This document shows, piece by piece, positions 17,057 to 24,109 of a stretch of 64,000 nt of DNA. Source of the stretch: Rhodococcus yunnanensis NBRC 103083 (GTDB lineage: Bacteria > Actinomycetota > Actinomycetes > Mycobacteriales > Mycobacteriaceae); NCBI RefSeq assembly GCF_001895005.1, contig NZ_BCXH01000003.1, positions 310,001 through 374,000 on the forward strand. The letters run 5' to 3'. Under the pieces are notes generated by a model that was given only the letters and a program-made list of their open reading frames with translations, searched no databases and was not told the origin of the DNA. Every line of letters starts with the position of its first letter. Position 1 is the stretch's first letter. A program made the translations under genes and the position numbers.

Positions 17057-17893
17057 ATGCGTGCACACGCGCTTCCAGAATCGTGCTGTCCCGACAGCCC
17101 TCCGGGTCATTCCGCAGGCTCCACTCCCGATCCTCTGGGTCATTCCGCGGGCAACCCCGATCCAGTGCTGTGGCTGTGGGAAGGCCAGGCCGTCTACCTC
17201 GGGCCCTCGCTGAAACTCGACTTCCACACCGGCTCTGTCCTGTGTTTCGCCGTCGGCGTCGACGCGCCGTTCACTGTGCTGGACGAACGATCCGGGCGTT
17301 GGACGGTGCGCAGTGCCACCGTCGGGCCGAGGACGATGCATCGCATCGATTCGCACGGTGAACGAATGTTGTTCGGGTACTTCGATCCCGGAGCTTCGCG
17401 GGCGAGGGCGATCGTGGACAGAATGACGGTTCGGCACGGCGGAATCTGTCTGACGCACGACGCCGAAGCCGACGTTCTACGGCTCACAGGTGCAGACGAA
17501 CCCGATCCCCGCGAGATGCTGTCGTGCGTGAGCGGCCCCGAATCAGGGTGTGTAGACGAACGAATCGTCGACGCGATGGAACGGCTGCGAGCCAAACCGG
17601 GTGCGATGATCGCTGCACCCGAGTTGGCCGCTGCCGTCAATCTGTCGACGTCGCGCTTTCTGCACCTGTTCTCCGCCGAGACCGGTACCAGCTTCCGTCG
17701 GTACCGGCTGTGGGCTCGAATGCTGCACGTGGGGGCCGCGGTGGCCGACGGCAGCGACCTGACGACGGCGTCCGCGGAGGCGGGTTTCGCATCACCGTCG
17801 CACTTCAGTGATTCGTTTCGTGCGATGTTCGGGTTGTCGGCCGCTGCGCTGCTGGCGGGAGGAACCCGAATCGTTGTCGAGAGGTCACGCTAG
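17057..17893 (+). CDS. AraC-family transcriptional regulator
   Basis: A 278-residue regulator. The C-terminal third has two helix-turn-helices: APELAAAVNLSTSRFLHLFS, then TASAEAGFASPSHFSDSFRA, the AraC signature. The N-terminal region is a cupin-like sensor (LWEGQAVYLGPSLKLDFHTG). It is divergent from the alpha/beta hydrolase and is the probable regulator of that hydrolase/monooxygenase unit. Its stop overlaps the convergent membrane gene by 9 bp. The first 35 residues are low-complexity and contain a duplicated GHSAG peptide, so the true start could be later. Confidence 0.88.
   Translation: MRAHALPESCCPDSPPGHSAGSTPDPLGHSAGNPDPVLWLWEGQAVYLGPSLKLDFHTGSVLCFAVGVDAPFTVLDERSGRWTVRSATVGPRTMHRIDSHGERMLFGYFDPGASRARAIVDRMTVRHGGICLTHDAEADVLRLTGADEPDPREMLSCVSGPESGCVDERIVDAMERLRAKPGAMIAAPELAAAVNLSTSRFLHLFSAETGTSFRRYRLWARMLHVGAAVADGSDLTTASAEAGFASPSHFSDSFRAMFGLSAAALLAGGTRIVVERSR
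17101..17163. repeat. In-frame imperfect duplication in the AraC gene
   Basis: GGGTCATTCCGC occurs at 17104 and 17137, a 33-bp offset, within an imperfect duplication of about 30 bp. It yields the repeated peptide GHSAG near the N-terminus of the AraC-like protein. The offset is divisible by three. Confidence 0.75.
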
Positions 17894-18399
17894 CCGTCGA
17901 AGCCCGAGCGACTGAAATCCGACGACGTAGATCAGCGTCCACAGCACCAGCCAGTCGATGAATCCGAGGGCGTTGCCGCTGAGCCCGGTCGCCACTTCCG
18001 GCTCGTGCAGAATGTGCTGCGCCGCGAACCGGTAGTAGAAGACGAATGTGCCCAGTGCCAGCACGAACGTCAGCGCCGCGCGGACGGATGGGCTGAATCG
18101 ATTACCGAAACCGTTGGCCCAGAAAATCATCCAGAATGCCCAGCAGACACCGATCTGCGCTGGGAACTGATCGATGACGCTGCCGAGCTCGGCGGTCGCA
18201 CCGGGTCCGATCAGAAGCTTTGCCAGCGGCACCATCAGGAAGTAGAGGGCAGTACCCACAACGACATTCCCGACGGTTGCGGCAATGGCCGTCCTGCCGC
18301 CTCCGCCGAACAGCCTCCACGGCCAGTTGTCGAGCGTCTGACCGGTGAGAATGACGGCGACGACGATCGAATAGAACCATCCGAGCACAGTGTCGACCG
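17885..18399 (-). pseudogene. Multi-pass membrane protein, C-terminal half (separated by insertion)
   Basis: This open segment encodes hydrophobic helices (LGWFYSIVVAVILTG, AATVGNVVVGTALYFLMVPL, IGVCWAFWMIFWANGFG, ALTFVLALGTFVFYY) and ends LGRRLA-like basic residues. It is the continuation of the segment at 28238-28845. Both halves contain the codons GTC GAC ACT GT at the 13-bp repeat in the same frame, and joining them gives a 369-codon gene. The present frame can start at an element-supplied ATG at 18409 (MDIS), so a 174-residue fragment might still be made. I do not recognise the family. The two halves share a tryptophan-rich motif (QHWPW and DNWPW), suggesting internal duplication. Confidence 0.88.
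18387..18399. repeat. attL core
   Basis: ACAGTGTCGACCG, identical and in the same orientation as 28238-28250. Host sequence lies to the left, where the membrane-gene frame continues; the element lies to the right (ATATATCC and on). Confidence 0.88.
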
Positions 18400-18459
18400 A
18401 TATATCCAACAGTGGTCACTGCTACCAGGGCTCTGACCTGTACCGATGGGAGTATCGAG

Positions 18460-18714
18460 ATGTCCGTACAGCTGCGCAAGCTCGATTGTCCGACCTGCTC
18501 GACGTTCGTTCCGCTGCACACCGCGCCGGTCGAGGTCAACGAGGCAGGACTCACGAACGCGTGGTCGGCGCTGCTTGAGGTACAGGCGTCGGTGTCCGAC
18601 TACGCCGATGCGCTCGCCATCTACACCGCGCATCCGACGACCGGTTCCCGCGCCCTGGTGGCCATGGCAGGCGCACAATTGATGCTGTCGGTGTCCGAGC
18701 TACCGGAGGTGTGA
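18460..18714 (+). CDS. Small CPTC-containing protein of the element (unknown)
   Basis: An 84-residue protein starting MSVQLRKLDCPTCSTFVPLH, with a GGGAG site 7 bp upstream of the ATG at 18460. The CPTC pair suggests half of a zinc ribbon. The remainder (EAGLTNAWSALLEVQASVSD, then YADALAIYTAHPTTGSRALV) looks helical. It is the first gene of the plus-strand arm, 60 bp inside attL, and is nearly contiguous with the frameshifted gene at 18717. I do not recognise the family. It could be accessory cargo or a regulator. Confidence 0.7.
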   Translation: MSVQLRKLDCPTCSTFVPLHTAPVEVNEAGLTNAWSALLEVQASVSDYADALAIYTAHPTTGSRALVAMAGAQLMLSVSELPEV

Positions 18715-18716
18715 AG

Positions 18717-18981
18717 ATGTACGTCACGCGGGAGCAGCTGCAGGAGATTTACGGATCTCGGCTCGACCGAGCTTGCTGCTCGACAGCAGCGCTACGCCGA
18801 CGAGGCAGAGGCGGCGCTCGGTGATCTGCGGATCGCATACGAGGCCGACGACAGCGAAGCCCTACGACGCGCATCCGAGCGCCTGGGGCACGCTGCAGGC
18901 TGGCGAGTGCTGTACGGCGAGGAACAGACACGACGGGGTCAGGGCGACACCTCAGGCACCCCTCGCCCGCGTGAGCCATGA
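18717..18981 (+). pseudogene. Small helical protein gene broken by a 1-bp frameshift
   Basis: The ATG at 18717 starts MYVTREQLQEIYG and then runs into a stop after about 36 codons. A different frame downstream reads TELAARQQRYADEAEAALGD, then LRIAYEADDSEALRRASERL and a tail ending at TGA 18979-18981, with normal codon use. Removing one G at 18753-18754 joins them into a single 87-residue protein. This is either a real inactivating mutation, a programmed shift, or a sequencing error. Its close spacing to the gene at 18460 suggests an operon. Confidence 0.6.
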
Positions 18982-19070
18982 CAGGACGGTCGGGTGACAT
19001 ACGGCTTGCACATGCCGGTCGCGATATTGTTCGCCACGACAGAAATGCACCTACGTAGGAGGTTCTTCTG

Positions 19071-19274
19071 GTGGCCAGCACCAAGCGTTGCCCGCACTGC
19101 AATCAGGTTGTCCCGGTAGTCAATGACGGGTCGGGGCCTGGCGTCGATGAGCGCGGGAGTCCGTGGATATTCATTGCGCATCAATTCAATGATCCTCGCG
19201 ACGAGGGGTACACCGTTCGGCTCGATTGCCCCGCTGGGGGTTACAACGAGTACACCGCGCGGACGAGCTGCTAA
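19071..19274 (+). CDS. Small zinc-finger-like protein (unknown)
   Basis: A 67-residue protein, GTG start at 19071, with a strong AGGAGG site at 19057-19062. MASTKRCPHCNQVVPVV has a CxxC pair near the N-terminus and two further Cys near the end (LDCPAG and TSC), consistent with one zinc site. It is followed 20 bp later by a strong intrinsic terminator. This gene closes the first plus-strand unit of the element. Function is not recognised. Confidence 0.75.
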   Translation: MASTKRCPHCNQVVPVVNDGSGPGVDERGSPWIFIAHQFNDPRDEGYTVRLDCPAGGYNEYTARTSC

Positions 19275-19294
19275 CGGCGAACGCCAGGCACGAT

Positions 19295-19340
19295 AAAGGC
19301 CCCGGCTCGGCTGCCATCGATCACCGAGGTCGGGGCCTTT
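19295..19340 (+). terminator. Intrinsic terminator with T-run
   Basis: AAAGGCCCCG (19295-19304) pairs with CGGGGCCTTT (19331-19340), and inside it CTCGG pairs with CCGAG. It follows the gene at 19071. The arms match those of the terminator at 23993-24040, so the element carries two related terminators. Confidence 0.9.
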
Positions 19341-19779
19341 CGTGTGCGCTGGTACTCGTTCTGGTCGGACCGTGAGTCAAATGAATCATGCACCGACCAT
19401 GCAATACGGGGTAACCGTACGAGTGTACTGTTTGGAGAATCGGGGTACACTTTTGAACAAAATATCGAAAAAATGATTTCTGACAACACTTTTCAGGTCT
19501 ATCCCAGGCGTTTCCGCAGGTCAGAGGCTTGCGATCGCGGATATTCTGCGATAGAGAGAGAACCGAGGCTGAGAGCTGGGTCAGCCAGGCTCATCGAGTT
19601 AGGCACTCCTAAGCCCCCCCTACCCGCTACCCACATCCGCTGTGCTGCATGGACATACGCGACCCACTCGGCCTAGACGTCTGGAGCAGTCTTTGTTGCG
19701 AGCTGGAATAAGCTGTGTGACAGTGTGGTTGAGAGGTTCAGATCTCGTCGCACACCACACAACCAAGGGGCGCATCCTA
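19341..19779. other. 439-bp stretch without a convincing gene
   Basis: Lower in GC than its surroundings, especially 19430-19500. Open frames here have atypical codon use and no recognisable motif. It holds a dyad AGTGTAC (19422-19428) with GTACACT (19445-19451), followed by a T-run, and the ribosome site AAGGGG (19765-19770) of the next gene. It probably contains the promoter for 19780. Confidence 0.55.
19422..19451. promoter_or_regulatory. Dyad in the low-GC spacer
   Basis: AGTGTAC and GTACACT are separated by 16 bp in the spacer between two plus-strand units of the element. It could be an operator for an element repressor or a weak hairpin. Confidence 0.35.
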
Positions 19780-20208
19780 ATGTCCGTTCTCGCACCGACG
19801 ATTCCGGTCAACCTGCCAGCGCTGGTCTCGCTACGTCGATCGGCGGCACGGGCTGCTGTGGTGGTCGATCGTGTTGGACGAAAAGCTTTGTATTCAAATC
19901 GATGTGAAGTAGTTGTTTCTCAACTAGCAAGTGCAAGTGCACAGTTCGTAGCAGTGATGGTGGTAGCAGTGGTCATGGGTGCAGTGCAGGCAGCGCTTGC
20001 GGTGGGCAGAGTGCTACTCGGTGCGGTGCTGCGACTGTGTGACTACTTGAATCAGACAAAGCATGAACACGTTGCACCACAACCAATCAGCATCGACATG
20101 GAACTACATCAACTGCAGACAGTGAGTAGGTTGGTCGATCGGTGGGTCAGGCACGGTGTGGCACAGGGCTTCGAGGTGGCTCGGTCTCTGGTCACACCCG
20201 CTGCCTAG
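19780..20208 (+). CDS. Unknown protein with hydrophobic segment (element cargo)
   Basis: A 142-residue protein, ATG at 19780 with AAGGGG upstream. The middle (about residues 53-83: FVAVMVVAVVMGAVQAALAV and on) is strongly hydrophobic and could be one membrane helix or a hairpin. The C-terminal part (SIDMELHQLQTVSRLVDRWV) looks amphipathic. Codon use is unlike neighbouring host genes, with many GTG and GCA codons. It stands alone in the second plus-strand unit of the element, a typical place for cargo. I do not recognise the family. A membrane-acting accessory role is only a guess. Confidence 0.65.
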   Translation: MSVLAPTIPVNLPALVSLRRSAARAAVVVDRVGRKALYSNRCEVVVSQLASASAQFVAVMVVAVVMGAVQAALAVGRVLLGAVLRLCDYLNQTKHEHVAPQPISIDMELHQLQTVSRLVDRWVRHGVAQGFEVARSLVTPAA

Positions 20209-20587
20209 GATCTCGGGGCTCCGTAGTAGCGCTCGGCTGTGCCGCACACGGTCGACCATCGTTCGTTCCTGGCCTCTCATTTCGATTCTGCCGGACTACC
20301 GGTGCCCTGGTGACTGGAACTACCCACCGACCTCGGAACGGCTGCACGGCTGAAGTAGGTGGACCGTGGAGCGCTCGACGGGGTCGATGGGTAGTCGGTC
20401 CGATTCGATGGGACCCGCGCAAGGGAACCGAACCGGACGTGTTGCTCGACAGGTGAACTCGGTGCACCAACACCTGTTCACATCCGGCCCCCGAAAGAGT
20501 TTGAACCGAGCCGGATTCGGTCTGTTGAGCTATCGGATCACGCGGACCCGACCCCCGGTCCTGCAATTGAACTCGGGGAAGATGGGG
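20209..20587. other. 379-bp stretch without a convincing gene
   Basis: Between the plus-strand gene ending at 20208 and the terminator at 20588. Long open frames exist on both strands but have Arg/Ser-rich shadow composition. Two short GTTCAA-containing patches on the minus strand resemble tRNA T-loops, but no complete tRNA folds. I see nothing else. Confidence 0.5.
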
Positions 20588-20639
20588 TGTCCTGCAGGTG
20601 GATTGTCCGCGTCCAACGGTTCGATCCACCTGCAGGACA
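20588..20639. terminator. Hairpin downstream of the capsid operon
   Basis: TGTCCTGCAGGTGGAT (20588-20603) pairs perfectly with ATCCACCTGCAGGACA (20624-20639), a 16-bp stem with a 20-base loop. It lies 10 bp past the last minus-strand gene and in front of the converging plus-strand unit, so it can end both. Confidence 0.85.
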
Positions 20640-20649
20640 GGTCTTCTAG

Positions 20650-20886
20650 CTACGCACGAGGGAGCGCGTCGTAGTCCCCTTTGCGCATCTTCACGCGCTC
20701 GGGTGGCGTGTCGGGCCCGGTGTAGACATTGACCCACACCAGCGAGTCCGGTGAATCAGGCAGACAGCGCCAGAGATTCAGGGGAATTCCTTCGCGCTGT
20801 TCCTGATCGATCCCGTCGGCGAACTCGGATTCCGCCGCTGCCATGTTGAACTCTCGAACCCCGACGACGGTGCCGAACCCCGGCAT
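20650..20886 (-). CDS. Small protein downstream of capsid gene
   Basis: A 78-residue protein starting MPGFGTVVGVREFNMAAAES and ending VKMRKGDYDALPRA. Its ATG overlaps the capsid stop in a TAATG junction, indicating translational coupling. The sequence resembles small head-associated proteins only in position; no motif is recognised. As last gene of the long minus-strand operon, followed by a strong hairpin, it may be a capsid accessory protein. Confidence 0.75.
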   Translation of the reverse strand: MPGFGTVVGVREFNMAAAESEFADGIDQEQREGIPLNLWRCLPDSPDSLVWVNVYTGPDTPPERVKMRKGDYDALPRA

Positions 20887-22169
20887 TAGTTGATCCCGAG
20901 GTCGACCGCGAACGCCTTCGGCTGCAGGACGGCCACGTCGGCCCTCAGGTGTGCGACGAACGCAACCTGCCCGTTGTCCGCATACTTCTCCCGGAGAAAT
21001 TCGATCTCGAAATTTTGTCTGATGCCGATCGCCAGCGCGTTCCATTGGCCGGTGTAGACCTCGGAAGCGAGGTTGCTCGTGCCGACGGTGAGGTTGGTCG
21101 GTACCTGATTGGTCGGCAAGATTGGCAACAGACCTGCGGGTGGAGTCAGGTAGTTGTGCTGGTCATCCTTCGCCTTCGACAGAGCCGTAACGCTTCTCGG
21201 TGCCACGATGTGCGCGTTCGGGGTGTAGTTGTACGCGGCCACGGTACCGGCTGCATCGAGCAGGAAGTCGTACCCTACTGCGGTGCCGTTGGTTCCGTGG
21301 TTCGTGACGGTCACCCCGGAGGTGTTGAGGATGCCTCTCGGCTCGGGTGCGGTACCGGTACCTCGGAGTGCTGCGCGGTCCAACTCGGACGCGAACGATG
21401 CCGCGAAAGCCTGCGCGATGATGTCGGATACCTCGGTGTCGTAGAACAGCTCCCGCGACAGGATGATAAGGCGTGAAAGCGATTTCGCCGTCAACGTCAC
21501 CGCATCGAACGAAAGATCGTTGGTCACGACCGGACCGTTCTCGGCGCGCCAGGCAGGGCCAGGGTCACCGGTCACTCTGGGGATTTTGAGCGAATTGGAG
21601 GTCATCGGAACCGTGGTTGCGCCCGCTTCGATCACACGGGACTGATTGCGGGCCAGCTCGATCACCCCGGCAGCAACCGGCAACGGCACGAGATGTCCAC
21701 CAGCCGTGGAAGATCCCTCGGACAGCGCGCGCTCCAGGGTCGCATCCTTCCAGTCACCGGTCACCAGGCCACGGACGTACTTGTCGAACGAGGGTGCGGG
21801 AGCGTTGGCGTCGGTGTAGCCGTTGGCACGGTTGTAGTCGGCGAGGGACTGGCCCCGAGTAAGTGTCAGTGCGCCTTTGAGCGGGTTCGCGGCTGCTGCT
21901 CGGTCTTCGGTGCCCTGAGGCTGTTCCGTAGTGGTCCGGCCGGATGCGATCGAGTCGATGACTGCGCGGTTGCGGGATTCGAGTTGGTCGAGCCGAGTCT
22001 GTGCATCACGAACGTGCGCCTCGATCGAATCGAATTCGTCGGCGTCTTCACCGGTGATCTCTTCGCCTCGGGTAGCGATGTCTTCGAGCTGGCTGCGGGA
22101 CTCGGAAATCGTCGCCTTCAGCTCCGTGATGTTCATCTGGGCAACAGTCTTTTTCGGTCGTGTGGTCAT
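20886..22169 (-). CDS. Major capsid protein, HK97 fold
   Basis: A 427-residue phage major capsid protein. The N-terminal about 100 residues are charged and coiled-coil-like (MNITELKATISESRSQLEDI), the delta/scaffold region removed by the protease. The mature part has ERALSEGSSTAGGHLVPLPV, typical of the start of processed HK97-like capsids, then SLKIPRVTGDPGPAWRAENG and LSRLIILSRELFYDTEVSDI. It assembles into the prohead shell. The protease gene lies 12 bp upstream. No portal or terminase is found nearby, so a helper phage may be needed for packaging and tails. Confidence 0.93.
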   Translation of the reverse strand: MTTRPKKTVAQMNITELKATISESRSQLEDIATRGEEITGEDADEFDSIEAHVRDAQTRLDQLESRNRAVIDSIASGRTTTEQPQGTEDRAAAANPLKGALTLTRGQSLADYNRANGYTDANAPAPSFDKYVRGLVTGDWKDATLERALSEGSSTAGGHLVPLPVAAGVIELARNQSRVIEAGATTVPMTSNSLKIPRVTGDPGPAWRAENGPVVTNDLSFDAVTLTAKSLSRLIILSRELFYDTEVSDIIAQAFAASFASELDRAALRGTGTAPEPRGILNTSGVTVTNHGTNGTAVGYDFLLDAAGTVAAYNYTPNAHIVAPRSVTALSKAKDDQHNYLTPPAGLLPILPTNQVPTNLTVGTSNLASEVYTGQWNALAIGIRQNFEIEFLREKYADNGQVAFVAHLRADVAVLQPKAFAVDLGIN

Positions 22170-22181
22170 GGTGTTTGTTTC

Positions 22182-22724
22182 CTATCGGGGTATGTCGAGC
22201 AGTCGTAGCCGCATGGCCATCTGCTCGGGGCTGATTGTGTTGGCAGACCGAACCCCTGCTATGGCTGCGGTCGGGTAGCAAGGAACATCGGTGAGCGAGA
22301 CTTCCCGAAGCGAGGCTTCGATCCGAACGATCTTGTTCTCTCGGTGGACTTCGCGGTTACGGATCGGCACGAAGCCGACCGAGAATCCATCGACCAGATC
22401 GGACCTGACAGCTTCGAGTGCGTCGTTGCCTGCAGTGGTATCGGGAACATGAAAGGCCACTTCGAGCCCGCGCAAGGTCTCGGTGAGTTCGGTTGCAACA
22501 CCGATAGCGAGCTTGCGCCGATCGTGGCCTACGAACAGCCGGATCTTGTGGGAGCGTTCGGAGATGCTGCGGGCGAAAGCACCGGGCTCGAACGACTCGG
22601 TGTAGCTGCCGCCGCGCTCGTGGATCTCGGTCTCGACCCCGTACGGGATGGCCAGTCCGTGGATTGTTCTTCCCTGCGCCGATGTCTCCAGCTCGGTAGC
22701 AGCACGGTAAAGTGTCTGTTTCAT
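22182..22724 (-). CDS. HK97-family prohead protease
   Basis: A 180-residue serine protease. It has TIHGLAIPYGVETEIHERGG, the catalytic His in RLFVGHDRRKLAIGV, and the catalytic Ser in DLVDGFSVGFVPI, followed by LREVSLTDVPCYPTAAIAGV, all in the usual order and spacing. It would cleave the capsid delta domain during prohead maturation. It lies directly upstream of the capsid gene on the minus strand. The 231 bp upstream of it contain no clear gene but hold the 20-bp dyad at 22896. Confidence 0.93.
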   Translation of the reverse strand: MKQTLYRAATELETSAQGRTIHGLAIPYGVETEIHERGGSYTESFEPGAFARSISERSHKIRLFVGHDRRKLAIGVATELTETLRGLEVAFHVPDTTAGNDALEAVRSDLVDGFSVGFVPIRNREVHRENKIVRIEASLREVSLTDVPCYPTAAIAGVRSANTISPEQMAMRLRLLDIPR

Positions 22725-22895
22725 AAAAGGATTCGATTCATGCGGAGGATACGCCCGGCGCTTGTCGGCCTGACGTGCTTGTCCTTCAACGCATCTCGAT
22801 CACCGAACGGCAGGCTCCCTGCGGCTGATGGACTAGTGCTCGGCCGCGAGAAACACCCACTGTCCGGGGCACCGGATCTCTCGACCTGACCCCCA

Positions 22896-22915
22896 GGATA
22901 CCCCCCAGGGGTACC
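22896..22915. promoter_or_regulatory. 20-bp dyad, copy 1
   Basis: GGATACCCCCCAGGGGTACC; its complement GGTACCCCTGGGGGGTATCC closely matches GGTACCCCTGCGGGGTATTC at 26583-26602. It lies in the spacer between the small Zn-finger gene and the protease. It could be an operator, a terminator, or a packaging or replication site. Confidence 0.5.
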
Positions 22916-22955
22916 AAGTCCAGTGAACCTGGCACCCCATCGCGGTCGGACCGAG

Positions 22956-23105
22956 CTACCTGCAGCGCTTGCAGAGTTCGTTCGGTTCTGCCTGCCTCAC
23001 GCGGCGTGTGCAGACCCGGCACCGTGTGACCTTGACTCGGGGTGGCCTCGGCGTGGTCGGGACCTCTCGTGCGATCTGCTGACGCCATTGGTCATCACGG
23101 AACAC
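22956..23105 (-). CDS. Small zinc-finger protein
   Basis: A 49-residue protein read from GTG at 23103-23105, overlapping the upstream gene by 11 bp. It starts VFRDDQWRQQIAREVPTTPR and ends with CRVCTRRVRQAEPNELCKRC, two CxxC pairs forming a probable zinc knuckle. It belongs to a tightly packed run of minus-strand genes. A nucleic-acid-binding role is likely from the motif but not proven. Confidence 0.65.
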   Translation of the reverse strand: MFRDDQWRQQIAREVPTTPRPPRVKVTRCRVCTRRVRQAEPNELCKRCR

Positions 23106-23334
23106 GATGCGCCCCCATGTCCGGTAGATCCCAGTCGTCGCCGTCGACCAACCACGGAATCGGAATCCCGACGATGTCGAGATCTCCCGCGTGGACGATC
23201 GCGAGATCGTGATCGAGCCTGACGGCGATCGGTGGTCGGTCGGGCAAGCTCGCACGTAGCTTCGGTTCCATCCGGTCGATCACGTACTGGGTGATTCGTG
23301 CGATCTTTATCGTGGTGATCGTTTCGGCGTCCAT
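23095..23334 (-). CDS. Unknown small acidic protein
   Basis: A 79-residue protein starting MDAETITTIKIARITQYVID and ending DLPDMGAHRVP. A short helical N-terminus is followed by IAVRLDHDLAIVHAGDLDIV, which looks like alternating beta strands. The start is 1 bp after the stop of the gene at 23336, indicating coupled translation. No family recognised. Confidence 0.7.
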   Translation of the reverse strand: MDAETITTIKIARITQYVIDRMEPKLRASLPDRPPIAVRLDHDLAIVHAGDLDIVGIPIPWLVDGDDWDLPDMGAHRVP

Positions 23335-23335
23335 G

Positions 23336-23545
23336 TCAGGCACCCTCGATCGACTGGCCACACGTCGAGCAGAATCTCGCGGGCGCTGTCTTGGCACACT
23401 CGCCGGATGCACAGACCAGTCGACGCTTACCACCACCGAGATTCTTGAACATGACCTGCATTCCCGTCACGATCGGTCGGCCACAGACCGCGCACCCGGT
23501 TTTGGATGAGTACTTGGCAGCGAACGGCTTCGGCGCGGTGGTCAT
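23336..23545 (-). CDS. Small zinc-ribbon protein
   Basis: A 69-residue protein with two zinc pairs, CAVC (after SSKTG) and CSTC (in APARFCSTCGQSI), plus a CASGEC between. Its start overlaps the stop of the gene at 23542 (ATGA). In the element operon it lies among other zinc-binding small proteins. It is probably a regulatory or nucleic-acid-binding protein; the exact role is unknown. Confidence 0.75.
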   Translation of the reverse strand: MTTAPKPFAAKYSSKTGCAVCGRPIVTGMQVMFKNLGGGKRRLVCASGECAKTAPARFCSTCGQSIEGA

Positions 23546-23727
23546 GCTGTCTCCTCGATTGGATCGGTGTGGACGTACCTGACGCGCCCGTTGCTGGCGC
23601 TGAGATGCCCGTAGGCGACCTGGCGATCGACTTCCCTACGCGAGTACCCGGCACGTTCGAGGCTGGCGTAGGTTTCGCCTGCGACGTGGGTACGAACGCG
23701 CAAGAGCAATTCCTCGGTGCGGGTCAT
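23542..23727 (-). CDS. Small helical DNA-binding-like protein
   Basis: A 61-residue protein starting MTRTEELLLRVRTHVAGETY. It continues ASLERAGYSRREVDRQVAYG and HLSASNGRVRYVHTDP, which looks like a short winged-helix-type fold. The start ATG overlaps the stop of a 14-codon upstream ORF (23724-23768) in an ATGA junction. A much longer frame exists but runs through the terminator at 23993 and lacks coding character. Confidence 0.65.
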   Translation of the reverse strand: MTRTEELLLRVRTHVAGETYASLERAGYSRREVDRQVAYGHLSASNGRVRYVHTDPIEETA

Positions 23728-23768
23728 CGGATGCGCCGGTCTGTATCGTGAATCATGTTGTTGTGCAT
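23724..23768 (-). CDS. Leader mini-ORF MHNNMIHDTDRRIR
   Basis: A 14-residue open frame with AGGAG 10 bp upstream of its ATG, ending in an ATGA overlap with the next gene. A second, shorter frame (MACTTT) starts even closer to the same site. Both would feed ribosomes to the gene at 23542. Whether the peptide is functional is unknown. Confidence 0.45.
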   Translation of the reverse strand: MHNNMIHDTDRRIR

Positions 23769-23846
23769 GCCATTTACTCCTTAGTGATAACGATTTTCGT
23801 GTATACTCCACTGGTCCGATCATCGAATTCTGTGGAGGTAGTTCAT
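23769..23846. promoter_or_regulatory. Divergent promoter region of the element
   Basis: A low-GC 78-bp spacer between minus-strand and plus-strand genes. On the plus strand TATACT (in GTGTATACTCC) is a good -10 match about 15 bp after TTAGTG. The embedded GTATAC is palindromic, so it may serve both directions. GGAGG at 23834-23838 is the ribosome site for 23847. Confidence 0.5.
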
Positions 23847-23981
23847 ATGTCGGCATCCGCGCTGGTTCACCGTCCGAAGTCCGCTCGGCCCCATTTGCTG
23901 CCGGTCGAGTGCGTCGACGGAGAGTTCTACGCTGTTTCTGCCAACGGGCGACGCTGGAAACTCGCGCCGCCGGTCGCTTAG
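23847..23981 (+). CDS. Small basic protein (44 residues)
   Basis: It starts MSASALVHRPKSARPHLLPV, with a strong TGTGGAGG site, and ends SANGRRWKLAPPVA. It is the only plus-strand gene in the right part of the element and lies between a divergent promoter and a strong terminator. The composition (basic, short beta strands such as VECVDGEFYAV) fits a small DNA-binding or regulatory protein. No family is recognised. Confidence 0.65.
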   Translation: MSASALVHRPKSARPHLLPVECVDGEFYAVSANGRRWKLAPPVA

Positions 23982-23992
23982 AGACCCCCCTC

Positions 23993-24040
23993 AAGGCCCC
24001 GGTTCGAGCACTTTCGCCTGTGTTCGAATTCGGGGCCTTT
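23993..24040. terminator. Strong hairpin terminator
   Basis: AAGGCCCCGGTTCGAGCAC (23993-24011) pairs with GTGTTCGAATTCGGGGCCTTT (about 24020-24040). It ends the small plus-strand gene and separates it from the convergent minus-strand operon. The arms resemble those of the terminator at 19295. Confidence 0.9.
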
Positions 24041-24109
24041 CGGCTACCAGTGGACCGGATAGGCGTTCCGATCGCTCCGCGTGGACGCCAGGGGGTCGGA
24101 ATCAGCATC

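Noticed and set aside
19344-19676. 110-codon plus-strand frame in the low-GC spacer
   Set aside because: No ribosome site, atypical composition, no motif; it starts inside the stretch just after a terminator.
20480-20560. tRNA-like patch on the minus strand (TAGCTCAACAGA and GGTTCAAAC)
   Set aside because: The D-loop and T-loop-like strings are too close together, no anticodon stem fits and the T-stem does not pair. Chance or a degraded tRNA.
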